Shown piece after piece: positions 24,800 through 37,918 of a stretch of 64,000 bases of DNA. Each line of letters starts with the position of its first letter. Positions within the stretch are counted from its first letter, which is position 1. A program made the translations under genes and the position numbers. This stretch comes from Sympetrum striolatum. Taxonomy: Eukaryota; Arthropoda; Insecta; Odonata; Libellulidae. The notes under the pieces are model-generated. The model was not told where the DNA came from and searched no databases. It was given only the letters and a program-made list of their open reading frames with translations. The stretch lies in contig OX388351.1 in the NCBI GenBank assembly GCA_947579665.1, positions 63,434,939-63,498,938 on the forward strand, read 5' to 3'.

Positions 24800-26216
24800 A
24801 ATAGTTGCTTTGGTTAAGCAGGCACAGAATGAATAGAATTCTTATAAGAGATATTGAGAGTTAAAAGAATTAGTGAAGTGAGTGTTAATTTCCAAACGCT
24901 GAAATAAATAAACTTCTCTCCATGTCATAACTGGAATTGATTCACTTAGACTTCAGTTTGTGTATTGATCATTAGTTTCTTCGGATAACACAATACGTTT
25001 TATTTCATAGAAGAACTAAAGCAGTAAGGATTATTGAACTTGATTAATATCAATCTGTACCAAAGCTATTCTCGAATGAAACATTTTTAGTAGTCATTAG
25101 ATGTAGTAATTACATTTACCTTAATAATTACCATACCTTTTTGTTAAATTTACTTTGTAAAATAATTGTTCATATGTAATCTTTGTCATATTTTATACAT
25201 CTATGTTTGTATATTATTGTATTTATTTTTATTACTGTGTTTTCGCGGTTTTTTTCACCCACCTTCTTTGTGGGTGTTTTCCCGCAATGTGGGTTTTTTC
25301 TTGGTCAACCATTACTTGCAAAGATTTTTTCCCACACCCTCCTCCTACTTTTTGTATTTATTGTAATAATTTAACAGTAAGTGTAATCAACAAACGAGGT
25401 TAGGTGGAAGAGAGGCTCACCTAGGCCTAACCTAGGCTCACCTCGCCAATAAAGGGTCCAACTAACTAAATTGTTTCAAATAGATTCTTCGTTCCACCGA
25501 TGAGAACGTCTTGAAATAACCTAATGATCAAAAAATTGTAGAAAAATAGGTTATAATAAGTATAAGTAAAATAATCAATAATGATAAGAAGATTTTATAA
25601 GAAATTAAGTGATAGTAATTGTATGATACAAAATTGTAAGGTGTTTCAGCATTTTTCTTAAGGAGATAATTTCCAAAAAATAAGAATAAAATTTTCAAGG
25701 CAATTCAGTACATAGTATATAAAGTCAACAATCGCGTGTAATCATAGCCAGGATAATCCCTTTTATATCCATTATTCATAGAATATTTATTCAATTGAAA
25801 TTAACGTTTTAGGTTTGAGATCTCTTATTTTTAGGGTAATAAATGATAAAAAAGAAGCTCTAATTTACATCCCAATCGGTTCGAACATCGAGGGAATATT
25901 AATGACCTTTCTGCGGTTCATATCTGAGCCCATCAGCTTTTACTCATTCACGGTATTACCCTCGATAAAAGTCGTCCTGGAATAAAGGGATAATCTCGAG
26001 GGTCGAAAAAATGTTTATCTTTCAATTTGATTTCACAAGCGAATGATATGATACCGAAAAATTTAAGTAACCAATTCTGATCCTTCATCTCTTATTTGCA
26101 TTTATTGATTCACATCCTCACTCTTCGCCAAGTCATTTGTTACTTTTATGCTCTCAAAAGTTCAGCAATATAAACTCAAGGTGTTCTGGCTTAATATTGT
26201 AAACGCCATCTAAAAT
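24800..26216. other. AT-rich DNA with a small duplicated motif
   Basis: AGGCTCACCT occurs twice (25413-25422 and 25434-25443) around the palindrome TAGGCCTA, followed at once by AATAAA. This could be the end of an unidentified repeat. The T-rich open frames at 25166-25403 overlap in three frames and are composition artefacts. Confidence 0.4.
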
Positions 26217-26312
26217 AAATCAAACGCGTATTTCGTATTTACTCCACAAATTTATTTAGAAACTGGTCGTTTATAAATATATTTGTGGAAAATACGAAGT
26301 ACTCATTTGATT
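26217..26312. repeat. Short inverted repeat with GAAACTGGTCG loop
   Basis: Left arm (26217-26258) ATCAAACGCGTATTTCGTAT, then CCACAAAT. Right arm (26270-26312) ATATTTGTGGAAAATACGAA, then CATTTGATT. They pair around GAAACTGGTCG. The loop and arms resemble the terminal segments of Penelope-like elements as I remember them. No hammerhead core lies 5' of the GAAA here. Confidence 0.55.
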
Positions 26313-27880
26313 AATTTTGTTCGGCAATATATTTGATAGAAAAGAAGAAACTTAATCTGTTTAGAGCCCAATCGCTTTGATTTCTATTTTATTTTATCGG
26401 TAGAATAAAAGTTTGATTAATTCTCAACCCTCATCTAGGATGATATATAAATCTAAGTCTCCTGATATAGGAACAAGGGAATGATGAATTTATGAGAATA
26501 CATATACAGAAATCAGATTGACAATATATGCATATCCAAATAGTGCTCATCTTCAAAGATACTTTTATAATTTACCATTATTTATGAATCATAGCGCTAT
26601 TTTAAGTTTAAACTAACTGCAAATTCTGTTCCTGCAGATTTATAATGACGATTTAAATGCTTGTGAATGTTTTCAATTTCAATTTATTTCAATCGATCAT
26701 CATATACAAAAATACCATTCACAAAAATATATAAAATTAACATATAATAGTATTTATAATGCTTTTGATACAGGATGTAGGGAAATAAATATTGTATTTT
26801 ATTTGTCATCTCATTCTTTCCCGTGGATATCTATAAAATGAAAAAGAAAAGTTACAAAGGGATGGGTGATGCTGAATAATGACATTTATATGAGAATTTT
26901 ATTTTTTAATGCTATGAAAAGTGCTATTCGTGAAGTCCTTGCGCAGCTTTTAGGTGCATCTCCATCTCTCCACTCAGAGTATTTAAGCTCAGTAAAGACA
27001 GCAATGGCAAACCATCCCGTCTCTTATCTTGCCTTTTAAGTTCAATCCTCCCTCCATAGCTTCTGTAAGCCGATATTGTAAGGGTAGGAGATTATACCAA
27101 CTTCCAGATCGATTCCTTTGCAGATAGACGTACATATCACAGGCAGTTATTAATTTCTGTTTTTTATTAATTTGCATCCTCACACTTGGTAGACACTTAA
27201 CCGTCATTCGGGTCGTTTTCTTTCATCTTCTCTTTCTTCGTTTGCATTTCAACGTTTCTTTGGACTCTTAACTAGTTAATTCTTATTACTTCAGATTCGC
27301 CCGTCCGATTTTTTGCGGCAGAGGAAATGAGACTCGTTAAAGCCAAAGGCTGAATAGACTACAGACTCCAAATACAAAAAAGGTCGAAGAACCAATAATC
27401 TGACTAACTATCATTAAATACCATTAATTGAATATTATTCATGGTGAGCATATTGAACGAAATGACACTTGTGTGTTGAAATTAGTCGTAAATTAAAATA
27501 AAACTTTTTTATGCAAACCTGGATAGTTCGTTCCATTTGTTCTCCATGAATAACATTAGATGGTTCCACTAAGTGAAGGCTAAATCAATACATCATATTT
27601 CAACTAATAATAATAAACTTACTTGAACAGTTGATTTAATTTATTTCGCTAATGTTACTTGTATCTTGTATCGCTATTTCACATTTACCGCTAATCCTTT
27701 TTAAGAAAGTATCTCGAGTGTAATATTCCAAGACAAGTAAGATGGCGTAATCCTCCTAAAGTGGTCCAGACTTCTGGCAACAGCAATGGACAAATAAATC
27801 TGTACTATATCCTGTGTAGCTGGTATTAGCAGGCACAGACGTAACGATAAAGCAATGGCATCACAGAAGCATTCGGTAAC
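26313..27880. other. AT-rich DNA, nothing recognised
   Basis: About 1.5 kb with no gene recognised. Short open frames (72 codons at 26989-27207 minus) have no recognisable features. Confidence 0.45.
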
Positions 27881-28340
27881 TATTTCCAAGATACACGAGT
27901 TGAAGAAGCGCCAAAACGGCCCGTTAAAAATCTTCGCGGGAGAAAAAAGCAGTAAATAACCTCTTCTCCTTTAACGCAATGTCAGGAGCGCACTTGAAGA
28001 GCAATTCCGCAGCAGAAAATAGCCGCCGCAGGAAGACGCGTCCGATGGGCCATCTTTCACTCGGAATGGAGGAGCTCTTTTTATTCGCAACTTCCAATTA
28101 TCTCTCCGTTCGTCACGTCCGGAGAATTTTCTCTCTCTTAAGTAAGCGATGGATCCCTGTCAGAGGGAAATGTTCCACGCAGTGCGTCTGCGGAGGACAC
28201 TGCGAAACTTCATTATTCATCCTCCTTCCACGGGAGCACCATCTGGGTGTCGGAACGAAAAGGGTTGTGCGGAGGACACTTTCGCCGGAGAAGGAAAAGG
28301 TGGGAAGAATCGGCTATGGTGAGGAATAGGAACGAGATGG
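27881..28340. other. GC-richer island with a 116-codon open frame
   Basis: A strongly GC-enriched patch for this window. The plus-strand frame at 27979-28329 is 116 codons, rich in Arg and Ser, with the pair CVCGGHC near residue 69. The motif GCGGAGGACACT occurs twice (about 28188 and 28270). I recognise no family. The frame has no obvious splice signals, and compositional bias alone could keep it open, so I do not call it a gene. It is the best place in the window to look for an unannotated exon or regulatory element. Confidence 0.3.
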
Positions 28341-28460
28341 CTGCTTTCTTAGGGTGTGCAGTAATCCTATTTAAAATAAAACTAGTGAATTCCCTGTCAA
28401 AAATGACGGAACTAAAATAAAATCAAGGTAACAAAAACATTCATATGTTTTATATATAAA

Positions 28461-28621
28461 AACAACTCCAAAACCATTAAATACTTGCAAAGCGGCTATA
28501 CGTATTTCGGCAGATGTCGGCAAAGTGGCATTTCTTTGCCGACCTTAGCCGGACGATGACTTCGTGGAAGTCGAAATACGTATAGCCGCTTTGCAAGTTT
28601 TTTGATGGTTTTGGAGCTGTT
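28461..28621 (+). repeat. Nested hairpin element with hammerhead-like core
   Basis: The outer arms, about 49 bp each, are 28461-28509 and 28572-28621 (CAAAGCGGCTATACGTATTT against its complement). Inside lie GTCGGCAAAG and CTTTGCCGAC (28516-28525 and 28534-28543, 8-base loop) and GACTTC-GTG-GAAGTC (28558-28572). The last hairpin sits between CGGACGA and GAAA, matching the hammerhead ribozyme layout CUGANGA, stem II, GAAA, except for one core base (U to G) and one extra base before the stem. Penelope-like retroelements are known to carry such motifs. No coding sequence accompanies it. Confidence 0.65.
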
Positions 28622-28671
28622 TTTAAATATGACATAACCATCAGCAGCCGCTTTGCTTTATTCTATTCATA

Positions 28672-28870
28672 TGTTTATTTATTTATTCAAATACCCACAT
28701 ACAGATCCGCAACCATTTGACATTGAATGCTATTAACATAACAAATTTAAAATAAATATACATGATTATACAAAATAAAAAATGAAACAAATTAAACTAA
28801 AAATAATATATATACATATATACAGAATACGACCCAAGCAGAATATTATTTACAAGTATTTACAGAATTT
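28672..28870 (-). mobile_element. Possible antisense LINE 3' end
   Basis: On the minus strand the sequence ends CGGATCTGTATGTGGGTATT, then TGAATAAATAAATAAA. An AATAAA-containing 3' end and a TAAA tail parallel the better-supported LINE 3' end at 37409-37918 (which has CTATGTGGGAATTTATCC). No coding part is legible. Confidence 0.35.
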
Positions 28871-31861
28871 GGGAATGCGTCAAGCGACAGTCTGAAGGGG
28901 TCTATGGAATATGCAAAAATATATAGCTGAAAATCCATTTCCAAAGTTTAACAGTGGTTTTTTGCCATAAAATGTCGGCTCTTTTCCAAAATACATTTAT
29001 TATGAGCCTATCTCATCTTATCTCTTTGTAATATTTTTTTAATTTTCACATTATTTATTCCTGAAATTTCCTCTTTTTGATTTTATTTTATATGTTTTGC
29101 AATTTTGTTTGAATGTTTCATTTCATGTTTTTTGTTATTTTTATTATTTTGTTAATGTTAACTATTGCAATTTTACCTGTTTCTGATTTTATTTTATTAT
29201 GATTTGTAATTTCGCTTTAATACTGCTTTTGTGATTTCCGTGATATTCACAGATGTCTTTTACATCTTTTAGCTTGTATGTACTATCAATGGCTTTGCGC
29301 AGTTTCCCCTTCTTTGAGGATGTTTTTCCTGCTGTGGATCTTCCTTCTTAAGATGTCGCCTTAGTTTTTTTACATCCGTTCCTTCTAAAGTTTTCCTTTC
29401 TCTTCACCCACACAAAACTTATTTTGCATATAATATAATTGACGAAAGGTTAGATAGAATAGGAGACTTTTCAGTATTAATCTCGCCTTATTAAAAACCA
29501 TATAGACCTTATCTCTTCCGTACATTCGTATTAGAGTTCAAGAATCACCTTTGGCCACAAAATTACACAAATGTTTCATCAATTTTCTTCTGAGTTCTCT
29601 CAATTTCAACTCAAATAAGATTTTCTACGACCAAAATAAGAAACTATATTTAATTTACTCTCTTTCGGTATTCAAACACGATTTCGTATGACGATTATTT
29701 TTTATTTAATTCTGCAAAATAAGAAACGTCTGCAATCGATCTACATAAACTTTAAATGGAGATCTTATGAGAGGCGATTCAATTCTTCCAGAATCGAACT
29801 TTGGATACTTTGAACAAACAAGTAGTAAAAGTTGGTTTCACTTTCGATCCTGATGGATCCATACCACGAAGTCACGGCCCAAGCAGTTGAAATTTATGTT
29901 CGAAAATTTCTCCAATGAATTTCTTACGGGGGTTAATGACATTGTATAGATAAATATTTACACATAGGTGATAATAATATTGATTTTATCCACCCTTTCA
30001 TATAAATTACGCTGTATATATTATTTAAACCATATTAGCATATAAAATATTCAAACCGAATCAGAAATAACGGGAAAAATATGGGTACCCCAGGGGTAAA
30101 ATCTTTTTCGGGATTACCTCAAAATATATTAGCATGAAGACAAAAAAATTCCAATTTGAAAATAATTACAAAAAAACAGTCTAATTGGAACTCTCGATAG
30201 TGAAAGTAAAACAATAATGTATATTTACAAAATATTATCCAATTTTTCATTTTAAATCAGCCATTTCCTTAAATACTCAATTAGGCATAATTTATTTTAT
30301 CATGTCCTCACCCTAATTCAGGAGTGCTGGTATAGCATGGAATAAGAGCATTAGTAAATTAATCAAAGTTCATTCGGGTAAATGACTCGAATATTCCATG
30401 ATTTACTTCACTTGGTCCGCATACAAATACAGCATTTATCCTTCCTAAAATGTCTTTTTGATCAACAAAATCGAGTCGATTCAATATCGGAAGCGCTAAA
30501 CAACGGGAAAAGGATATTTGCAGCCTTTTTCAATTCCGATAGTCATCTGTTAATCCCCAGCGCATAAATCTTACGGGGGAGATTAACAGACACGCCTGGT
30601 AAAAATTATGTTTGAGGATTTGCGGTCGATTTATTGAGCAGTCCTCGACACGACCAAAAGGCTAATCCGCTACGAGTGTGATTTATAAATCTCTTGCGTA
30701 CATTACTCTTAAATTGATTCCAGTGCACAAATGTCAAAGTGATTCATCCAGTTTTATATAGAAAGAAAGAAGCGGTGGGAAACAAGTCGGGTTTGAAGTA
30801 ATAGATTTCTAGACACGTATGCTTATTGATAGGTTTTCCGGTATCGTATCACTTGATCGTGAAATAGTTTTCAAAACTTTTTATGCAAAAATGTTCGATT
30901 CGTCTTTTTCTGTAGATCTTTTTCAATTTATTACATTTAGTCATGTTATATACTGCATTGACCTACTGCAAAGGAAGGAAATACAAGGCACTACGCTCAC
31001 AAAATGTCTAACAGAAGTTATTTTTATCAGTGAATTATTTCTCTTTATTTTCGTTAATGGACGTATTTAGTTAGAGAACTTAGAACATACATTAAAGGAA
31101 ATAGATATGCTTATAGCAGAGTTTGGTTTTGAAGAGTGAATTTTCGAAGCAGCTTTCATCAATCTTTATCATTTTCTATTATATACGCAAACTCGTTCCG
31201 ATTGTGGTTTTGAAAGCAATACATATATTTTGAAGTTAGTTTGATTAAGTTACTCTTTCCTGGCCAAATTCATTACCAATGTACCCAGAAATGTGTGGTA
31301 CATTCAAATTATTTAAAAATATGAAATGCTCTTAACATTTAATTTCAATTCAGTCGTTTAAATAACAGATATTAGTAAATTGTATCTCTGTGAAGCCATT
31401 TCTTGTAAATTAAGAATAAAAATTCTCTTAGGTGAGGGTCACTAAATTCAATCTACAGCAATTGAAAGATTTGCTCGACGTAAGATTTGACAACTGGTTA
31501 AGCAGAATGCCGCCTTTTTACTTTTATTAATTCCACTGTCATACAAAATAATGACAATAGTTAGCACATATAATATTCGATATATTTTTAGGCTTACTAA
31601 TACAGTGAATTTAAATAAAAAACTTTTAGACCCAATTTCGTTTTGTTAAAGAATACTTAAAAATCAAAATACAAGTTATTATGTTACGAATATACAACAA
31701 ATCAGCTTAGAGAAAAAATGTAATCGTAAAGAAAGTATGCGCGTATTTCTTAAGCTCTGACGTATCTAAAACTCTCACAATTATTGCAAAAGTCTCAATA
31801 AATAGCCTAATTTATATTCTATTGGGCATAAACTTTGAATTACGTTAATCACCCCTATTCT
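28871..31861. other. Long stretch without recognisable genes
   Basis: About 3 kb of AT-rich DNA. The largest frames (83 codons at 30819-31070 plus) show no recognisable motif. Confidence 0.45.
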
Positions 31862-32050
31862 TAGAGGTTTAAAATCTCCAAGAGTCGTCTTTGTCGGTGT
31901 TTTTCGTCTTACTCCCCGTTAGTCGGAGAAAAAAGAAAGGAATGCCGCACTTTTATTCTTGTTTTTTTTCGATTAACGGGGCGTAAGAAAAGGAACGCCG
32001 AAAAAGAACTTGAAGAAATAGAACTTGTTCTATTGAAGATTTTAAACCTC
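31862..32050. mobile_element. Foldback MITE, copy 2
   Basis: A 189-bp imperfect palindrome. Its left end GAGGTTTAAAATCTCCAA is almost identical to the left end of the MITE at 6701. It also shares GTCTTTGTCGG and the order of a GAGAAAA string and GGAATGCCGC. The right end is GATTTTAAACCTC. The interior differs from copy 1. Confidence 0.7.
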
Positions 32051-32904
32051 ATTAAATTCATTAACAGCCATAAAGATTCCTTTCTTTACACTCCTGTTCT
32101 TGCCATAAGTTCAAATTTTTAAGCAAGCTTTTACGAATTTGAACGTATTTTCCAATTTTTTTTACGTTCCAAAATATCCTATCATTAAAATACTCCCACT
32201 TGAAATTTCCAGCATAACATCAAAATTTCATTACAACTCCTCCTCGCCAGCATCAAATATCAAGAATCCTGCAGTGAGATTTATGTCTAGTCAAACGTGA
32301 TGTCATAGCTCCCTCTTAGAATCGCTCTTTAGGAACTTAATAACAATCATTTCACAGAACTTTAAAGGTCAGGATAGTTAACTCAGGCATTATGGGATTA
32401 AAATTAACTCACGTGTTTAAAATACTCGTTCAATTCCATTTTCGGAGAGCAATTTAATTTTTGATTCCTCATCGCCTAACTACTGAAAAGGTCTGTTACA
32501 ACGAGGTTTGTTACTAGTTGCACTACACCAATACTCATTCGTCGTTACTGTAAATTCGAGTTAGTTTACATTAAAGAAAGCGCAGAAAGCACGTGAGAGA
32601 ATAGGAGTTTGTACGTAGAACAAAACTAATTGTGTCGGAGGGCGAACGTTGAAAATGAACACGTTGAAAGAGACGGAATAAAAAAGATGTTAACAATCGC
32701 ATCTCGCGCTTGTGTTCATTCAGGGAGAAGAAAATAAATTAAAGCAGCGGAATTAACTGGGTAGTTTTTCGCAGTACTTTCTGCGAGTGAAAAGGTGTTA
32801 GTTAATAGTTGTGAACGCGAATTTAACGAATCAACCTCAAAAACTAGGTTTCGGTAGAGCAACTAAGGTTCCGCGGAATGAAATGGTTTCGAATTCGAAT
32901 TACA
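32051..32904. other. AT-rich DNA, nothing recognised
   Basis: No gene or repeat recognised. Confidence 0.45.
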
Positions 32905-33470
32905 AGGTCTGTTCAATATGGGACCTATCTTATCTCGCGTGGACCACTTAACGTATCACATCAAAAGAGATTTCGATTTTGAGCGACGTTTATAAGGAGA
33001 AAAACGCAGCCTTCTTAGTTGCTCTCCCTTGTCTAGTTTCTGTACAACATTGGTTTTTGTCTGAGCCTAAAACGCTTGCGGTGCTTTTTGCGTTGGTGAA
33101 AATGAAGCTGTTAGAGAGGAAAATTTAGGAAATCTTCAACTTAGGAAATAGAAGTTCCCTGAAGAAATATCCTAAGAGTTGAGTGGTTGATTATCACAAC
33201 ATACTCCTTATAGACGCCGCTCAAAGTCTAATTATCTTTCGTTGCGATACGTTTAGTGGTCCACGCGAGGTAAGACCAGTCGCGGAGCAAGAAATTATAC
33301 CGCAAGCGTGTAAGACAAAAGCGCTGTTGTGCAGGGACTAGACAAGATTTAGCCACGAAAAAGGTATCGATTTACTCCTAATAGACACTACTAAAAGTCA
33401 GAAGCTCTTTTTTGTAATCTGTTTAGTGGTTAACACTAAAATAAGTCTCATATTTGTTTGAACAAAGCTT
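32905..33470. repeat. Cluster of three ~171-bp units, one inverted
   Basis: Right-hand units begin ACTCCTTATAGACGCCGCTC (33203) and ACTCCTAATAGACACTAC (33374), a 171-bp period. Both continue with a GTTTAGTGGT string. A third copy lies at 32928-33062 in opposite orientation (CTCGCGTGGACCACTTAACG, then TTTGAGCGACGTTTATAAGG). GTCTAGTTTCTGTACAACA on the left mirrors TTGTGCAGGGACTAGAC on the right. The outer end reads AAGGTCTGTTCAATATGG. No transposase was recognised; probably a non-autonomous or foldback element. Confidence 0.65.
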
Positions 33471-36400
33471 GTACCATCACGGAAAGGAATGTAAGAGAGC
33501 ACATAGAGGAATAAATTGCGCATTGCCCTACTACGTGCAAACTAATTCTGACTTAATAAATATCACGCTTCTCTCTTTTGGAGTAGTTGATCAATAGTAA
33601 TACCATCTTCTATCAATAATACATTTATAATTACATGAATGCTTGCTTCCTACCCTTCACACTCGCTTATCATCCGTCCATAACTTATCTTCTATTACTT
33701 AACTTAATGAAAAGGCTGATAAAACAGGCTTAAATATCGGCAACAAAGCCAAGCTTAAGTAAGATTTCATCTCAAAAATCCCCTTCATAGTTCATTAGAA
33801 TTGTTCAAAGTGCATTTATTCATTGAAAAAATTTTAATATAAAACATCGTTCATCCCGGCATGTCAGTGGAGAATTTTCACTTAGGATGAATACATACCA
33901 AAGCAGGAAAACACCTGCAAGAAGGGGAGTGGAAGAGAAGGGGCGAAAACTACGAATATTTAGAAATTTTTAAGGAGAAAGTAGGGTTAGACGGATCTGA
34001 AAGGCAAAACAAAACAGATACATATTTAGCTACATTAATCAATATAATTTTTTTCAAAAAGTAAACAGAAAAAGAACGTAAGAAAAATCAAATATGTAGA
34101 TTAAAAGATAGGTCAGTAAAATAAAATTCATAACGACTAAAAAGAAAATAAAACTATTCATTACAGAGTACACAAGTAGTAACTCAATTTTTCAATGCTA
34201 ACTGATAAAATTAATTAATTGTTTCGTAAATTTATGTTAAGAATTTCAAATATAATAGGAGATACGATAATGCCTGATAAAGAAATGTTGGTACAGTTAA
34301 TAATACATAGATATTTCACAGTTTCGCCTGCCAATATATAAACCAATGAAGATACACAGTTTTGGGAGAAAATACGAAATCGTAAATGTGAGTTTGCTTG
34401 TCATATATAGGCGCACATGTGTACATCTTTGCGCGTATCATTTTATTTAATAGACATACGTTCCTTCTCTTTCTTATATCATTGACCACATATAACCAAC
34501 TCTCTCTAGGTTTCATTTTTCAATTCCAGTCCCCTCACATGTTCTTGCCACGTTTTCATCGCATTCTAATTTGCATTAGTCCGTACCATCAAAAAATTCA
34601 CAGCTCTTTCACAATCATCTCCTTCATATATTAATGTAATTCGTAGAATCCATTTCACCTTTTGAGTAGAGCGTAATGTCTAATTTTCAAGTGGTCGAGC
34701 AAACGGGTGGATTTTAATGGTTCTTACTGATTCTAACTCTCATGGTAGCCAGTCGTATCTAATCGTCACAAGTATGATCGAGCTATCATAATGGTAGTTT
34801 TCCGTTATATCTACTCACTCCTGATTTTACCACATTATGGATCATAAAAACCACACATGACTGCATTAAAATGAAAAATATGAGATCAGTAATGAATGAT
34901 TCTAAGTAACGAAGAGTGAACATAATACAGGAGTAATCTTCCTTGCGGCTAGAGCCGAGTTGAAAAAGATGGGAATTGCAGCTTTACGTGGTTTTTTCCA
35001 CAGAAATTAGCCCTGCTTGAATCATATCTCCGGTTAATGCAACCCTTGTAATTGCCTCCAAAATAAATGACGTGCATTACTCACCTACTCAGATAAGTGT
35101 TCTCATTTTGAATGATATAATCTGGTGCCCAACAGGAGGACAAAACACGAATAAAGGAGACAAAAGGCGAAAATGAACGGGCGATAGGCCGACCGAGCGC
35201 TAAAAACTTGGCATCTATCGGAAAAAAGAGAAGGGTTAAGCCTTAATCTGAATAGTAATTAACGGAAAACGCATAGAACAATGCCTATTTTAGGGGGAAA
35301 CGTTGACGGTAACCTCCCGAATGGTTTGTCCATTGAGAAAAGCGAAGGTAACAAACGTTCCTGTGATGTGGAAATATGATCAGTCCTTTATTACGCTCTT
35401 ATCTCAATCCGACCCGACAAATGAAGATTACGTTTCCCATTTTAATGTGGTTAGGAGATAAAGGATGATAAATTACGGAGATATGCTGCTTTCACGCTCT
35501 ATTCAAGGGAGCGATCTTTAGGCTACCTCTCTTCACTCCTTACTTAGATGGAACTCGTGTGATTATGCTCTAGAAAGTCAGTTGTTTGGCATAAAGAACT
35601 GATCTAACTTGAGATTAGTGAAGTTACATAATTTGTGGTTGAATAAAATTTATCGTAGAACAAATAATATTCAATTTGCATGTGATATAGAATTTTCCGA
35701 TTCGTATGTACCTTGGGAAAACCTCTTACGTAAATTCCAAGGAGAATGTTTTAATGTTCGCCAGAGAATGCAAATCTGTAAAAATTGCAAAGTATTACGA
35801 ATCGATGCTCCGCAAACTATGAACTTATTTTCATGTATCCCTTAAATTATATGTTTCCGTTTTGATCCCATACGAGCCAAAGCGTTTCATAAGAAATGAA
35901 TGTTAAGTAAATCGTTCGTAGCTGCTATTTCTTTTCAAAAATCAAACCGTTGAGGATTAGTGTACAAACTTAAGACGTTTCATAAGAAGGACATTCTATA
36001 AGATATATATTTTCACATCACCAACTATAAATTCTTGCTCTAAATTATGAGAACTTTCATGCAGATGTTTAGTTTTTCACAGAAAACTTTCCTTTTCAAT
36101 AGCCCGTTCTATTTAACTAAGCTAAGAGACATTTCTCTTCAGTAGAAATTAGTAGAATACGTTTGATTCTAGATTTATTTTCCCCATTCATAATCAACAG
36201 AAAATTCAGCTAATATTTTACAAAGTCGCATTACCATATTCGCAAAAATCAGTTCATGTATGATATTATCATCATAAAAGACATACTATTTAGGCAGTTT
36301 TTTCCAATAAATGTCATAATCCTCAAGTTTAGAAGCCTTGAGCGTATGGTCAATCGTAACATTCTAACATCAACTACTCTATGAACTTCAATTGAAACAA

Positions 36401-37408
36401 TGATAAGAATGTAATTTGTATATAAGAGATTCCTAAACACGTTTAATATTTAATTGATGGACTCTGTGGACTGTTACTCGATTATCAGTTGCAGTATGTC
36501 CGTATAAGACTCCTAAAGACGTTATTAAGAGTATAGAATCAAGCATGGCTAAGTAATTACACCATATAAAGAACACCCTTAATAGTCAGTTGGTAAAAGA
36601 TAAGCCATATGTAATTTAATTATATAACGAAAAATATTATCAGACATCGTCTCGATATCTATTGATATTAAAAATTTCAATCAACGCTTGTCTTAAAGAC
36701 GATTCTAAATTGTCTCCTATCGCCGTACATCGCGCTTTCCAGCGATTCGCTTTTGTAAAAAAGGTCACGCGTCGAACATTACCCGAGACAAGATGGAGGA
36801 ACAAGAGACTGGGGTTGATAGAGGAGGAAAAGAGATAAGGGAAAGAGAAAAGGGATAAAGGGATGGAAATAAATAACGCACGGACTTTGGAAGGTACGTG
36901 TGAAAGAAGTATCGGAGGAATGGGAGAGGAACTTGGACGGAAAGTTTAGCGTAAAGATTCGAGTCACGTGATGCTTTTTCACTGAATAGTTGGGTCCGTA
37001 AAACGAGGATGAGGAGAGTGTTACAAAAGATGCACGGCAAAGGAAGTTAAGAAAGAAAATGTTTCATTCAATGGAGGCAGAAAGTAACCTGATCCTAATA
37101 CTCATGAAGTAGTTCTTCCAGACATGGAGTAATAGGTAATTTTTATTTATTTATTTCCCAATTCCGCCGCAATCAGTCGCAAGGACAAATGGCGACGTTA
37201 ACTTATACCACAATCAATTTAATAAATTCTTAAATTAAATAAATAATCAATTTTACATTTTTTTATGTATCAATAAAATATTACAACTACGATGATTTTC
37301 AATCTACCCTAGGTTTAAATTAGAATTTACATGAACTACATACGGCTCCTAAATTAAAGATCCATTTAAGAATTCATAAAAGCTAAAATATATGCACAAA
37401 TACAGAAT
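33471..37408. other. Long stretch without recognisable genes
   Basis: AT-rich DNA. The antisense TTTA tract near 37144-37160 may be another LINE tail. The purine-rich strip 36780-36960 keeps two minus-strand frames open (67 and 91 codons) through composition. No domain was recognised anywhere. Confidence 0.45.
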
Positions 37409-37918
37409 CTTCCCCTTCTTGAGTCTAGGAGAAAGACTGCTGATGTCCTTTTCTTAGAAAAAACTCTTCACTGACAAGACTGACTGCCTCCAGCTAACCA
37501 ATCTCTGTGGTGTGTCAGTGCCACAAAGCAGGTTAAGGAGTACACCTGTGTTCTACGAACCTCAGCGCAGAGTTAACCCCTTCAAGTTTTCCCCGATCCC
37601 ACGAATCGTGAGGGAAGCAAACTTGTTTTTTTTCAAAACGAACGCTGACTTTTTCTGCGATTCGATATCGCAGATACGCAGGAATCTCATCAAATCACTA
37701 CCCTAATTACACGTTATTTTCTCCTCCCTCTATTTTGTTCTTTCACCCGTTTCCTACTTCTTCATCATTTCATCTTCTTTATCATTAAGTTTTTCTCATC
37801 TTTTTTCATATTCACTCACTGTTTATTGTGCTTATTATTAATTTATTGTTTATATAATACAACACATCTATGTGGGAATTTATCCTTTATGTGTTAAATA
37901 AATTATTATTATTATCAG
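37409..37918 (+). pseudogene. LINE ORF2 C-terminus with 3' UTR and ATT tail
   Basis: From 37409 one plus-strand frame reads LPLLESRRKTADVLFLEKTL, two stops, then VPQSRLRSTPVFYEPQRRVN, FKFSPIPRIVREANLF and a final stop at 37706. The order LxxRR, VPxxxxR, FxPIPRIxREAN is typical of the extreme C-terminus of jockey- or CR1-type LINE reverse transcriptases. The 3' UTR ends TTAAATAAATTATTATTATT, the short-repeat tail expected for such elements. Stops in the coding part show it is dead, and it is 5'-truncated. Confidence 0.65.

Noticed and set aside
36765..37040. 91-codon minus-strand frame rich in Phe, Ser and Leu
   Set aside because: It lies in a purine-rich strip that opens two overlapping frames at once; no motif or conserved start was seen.
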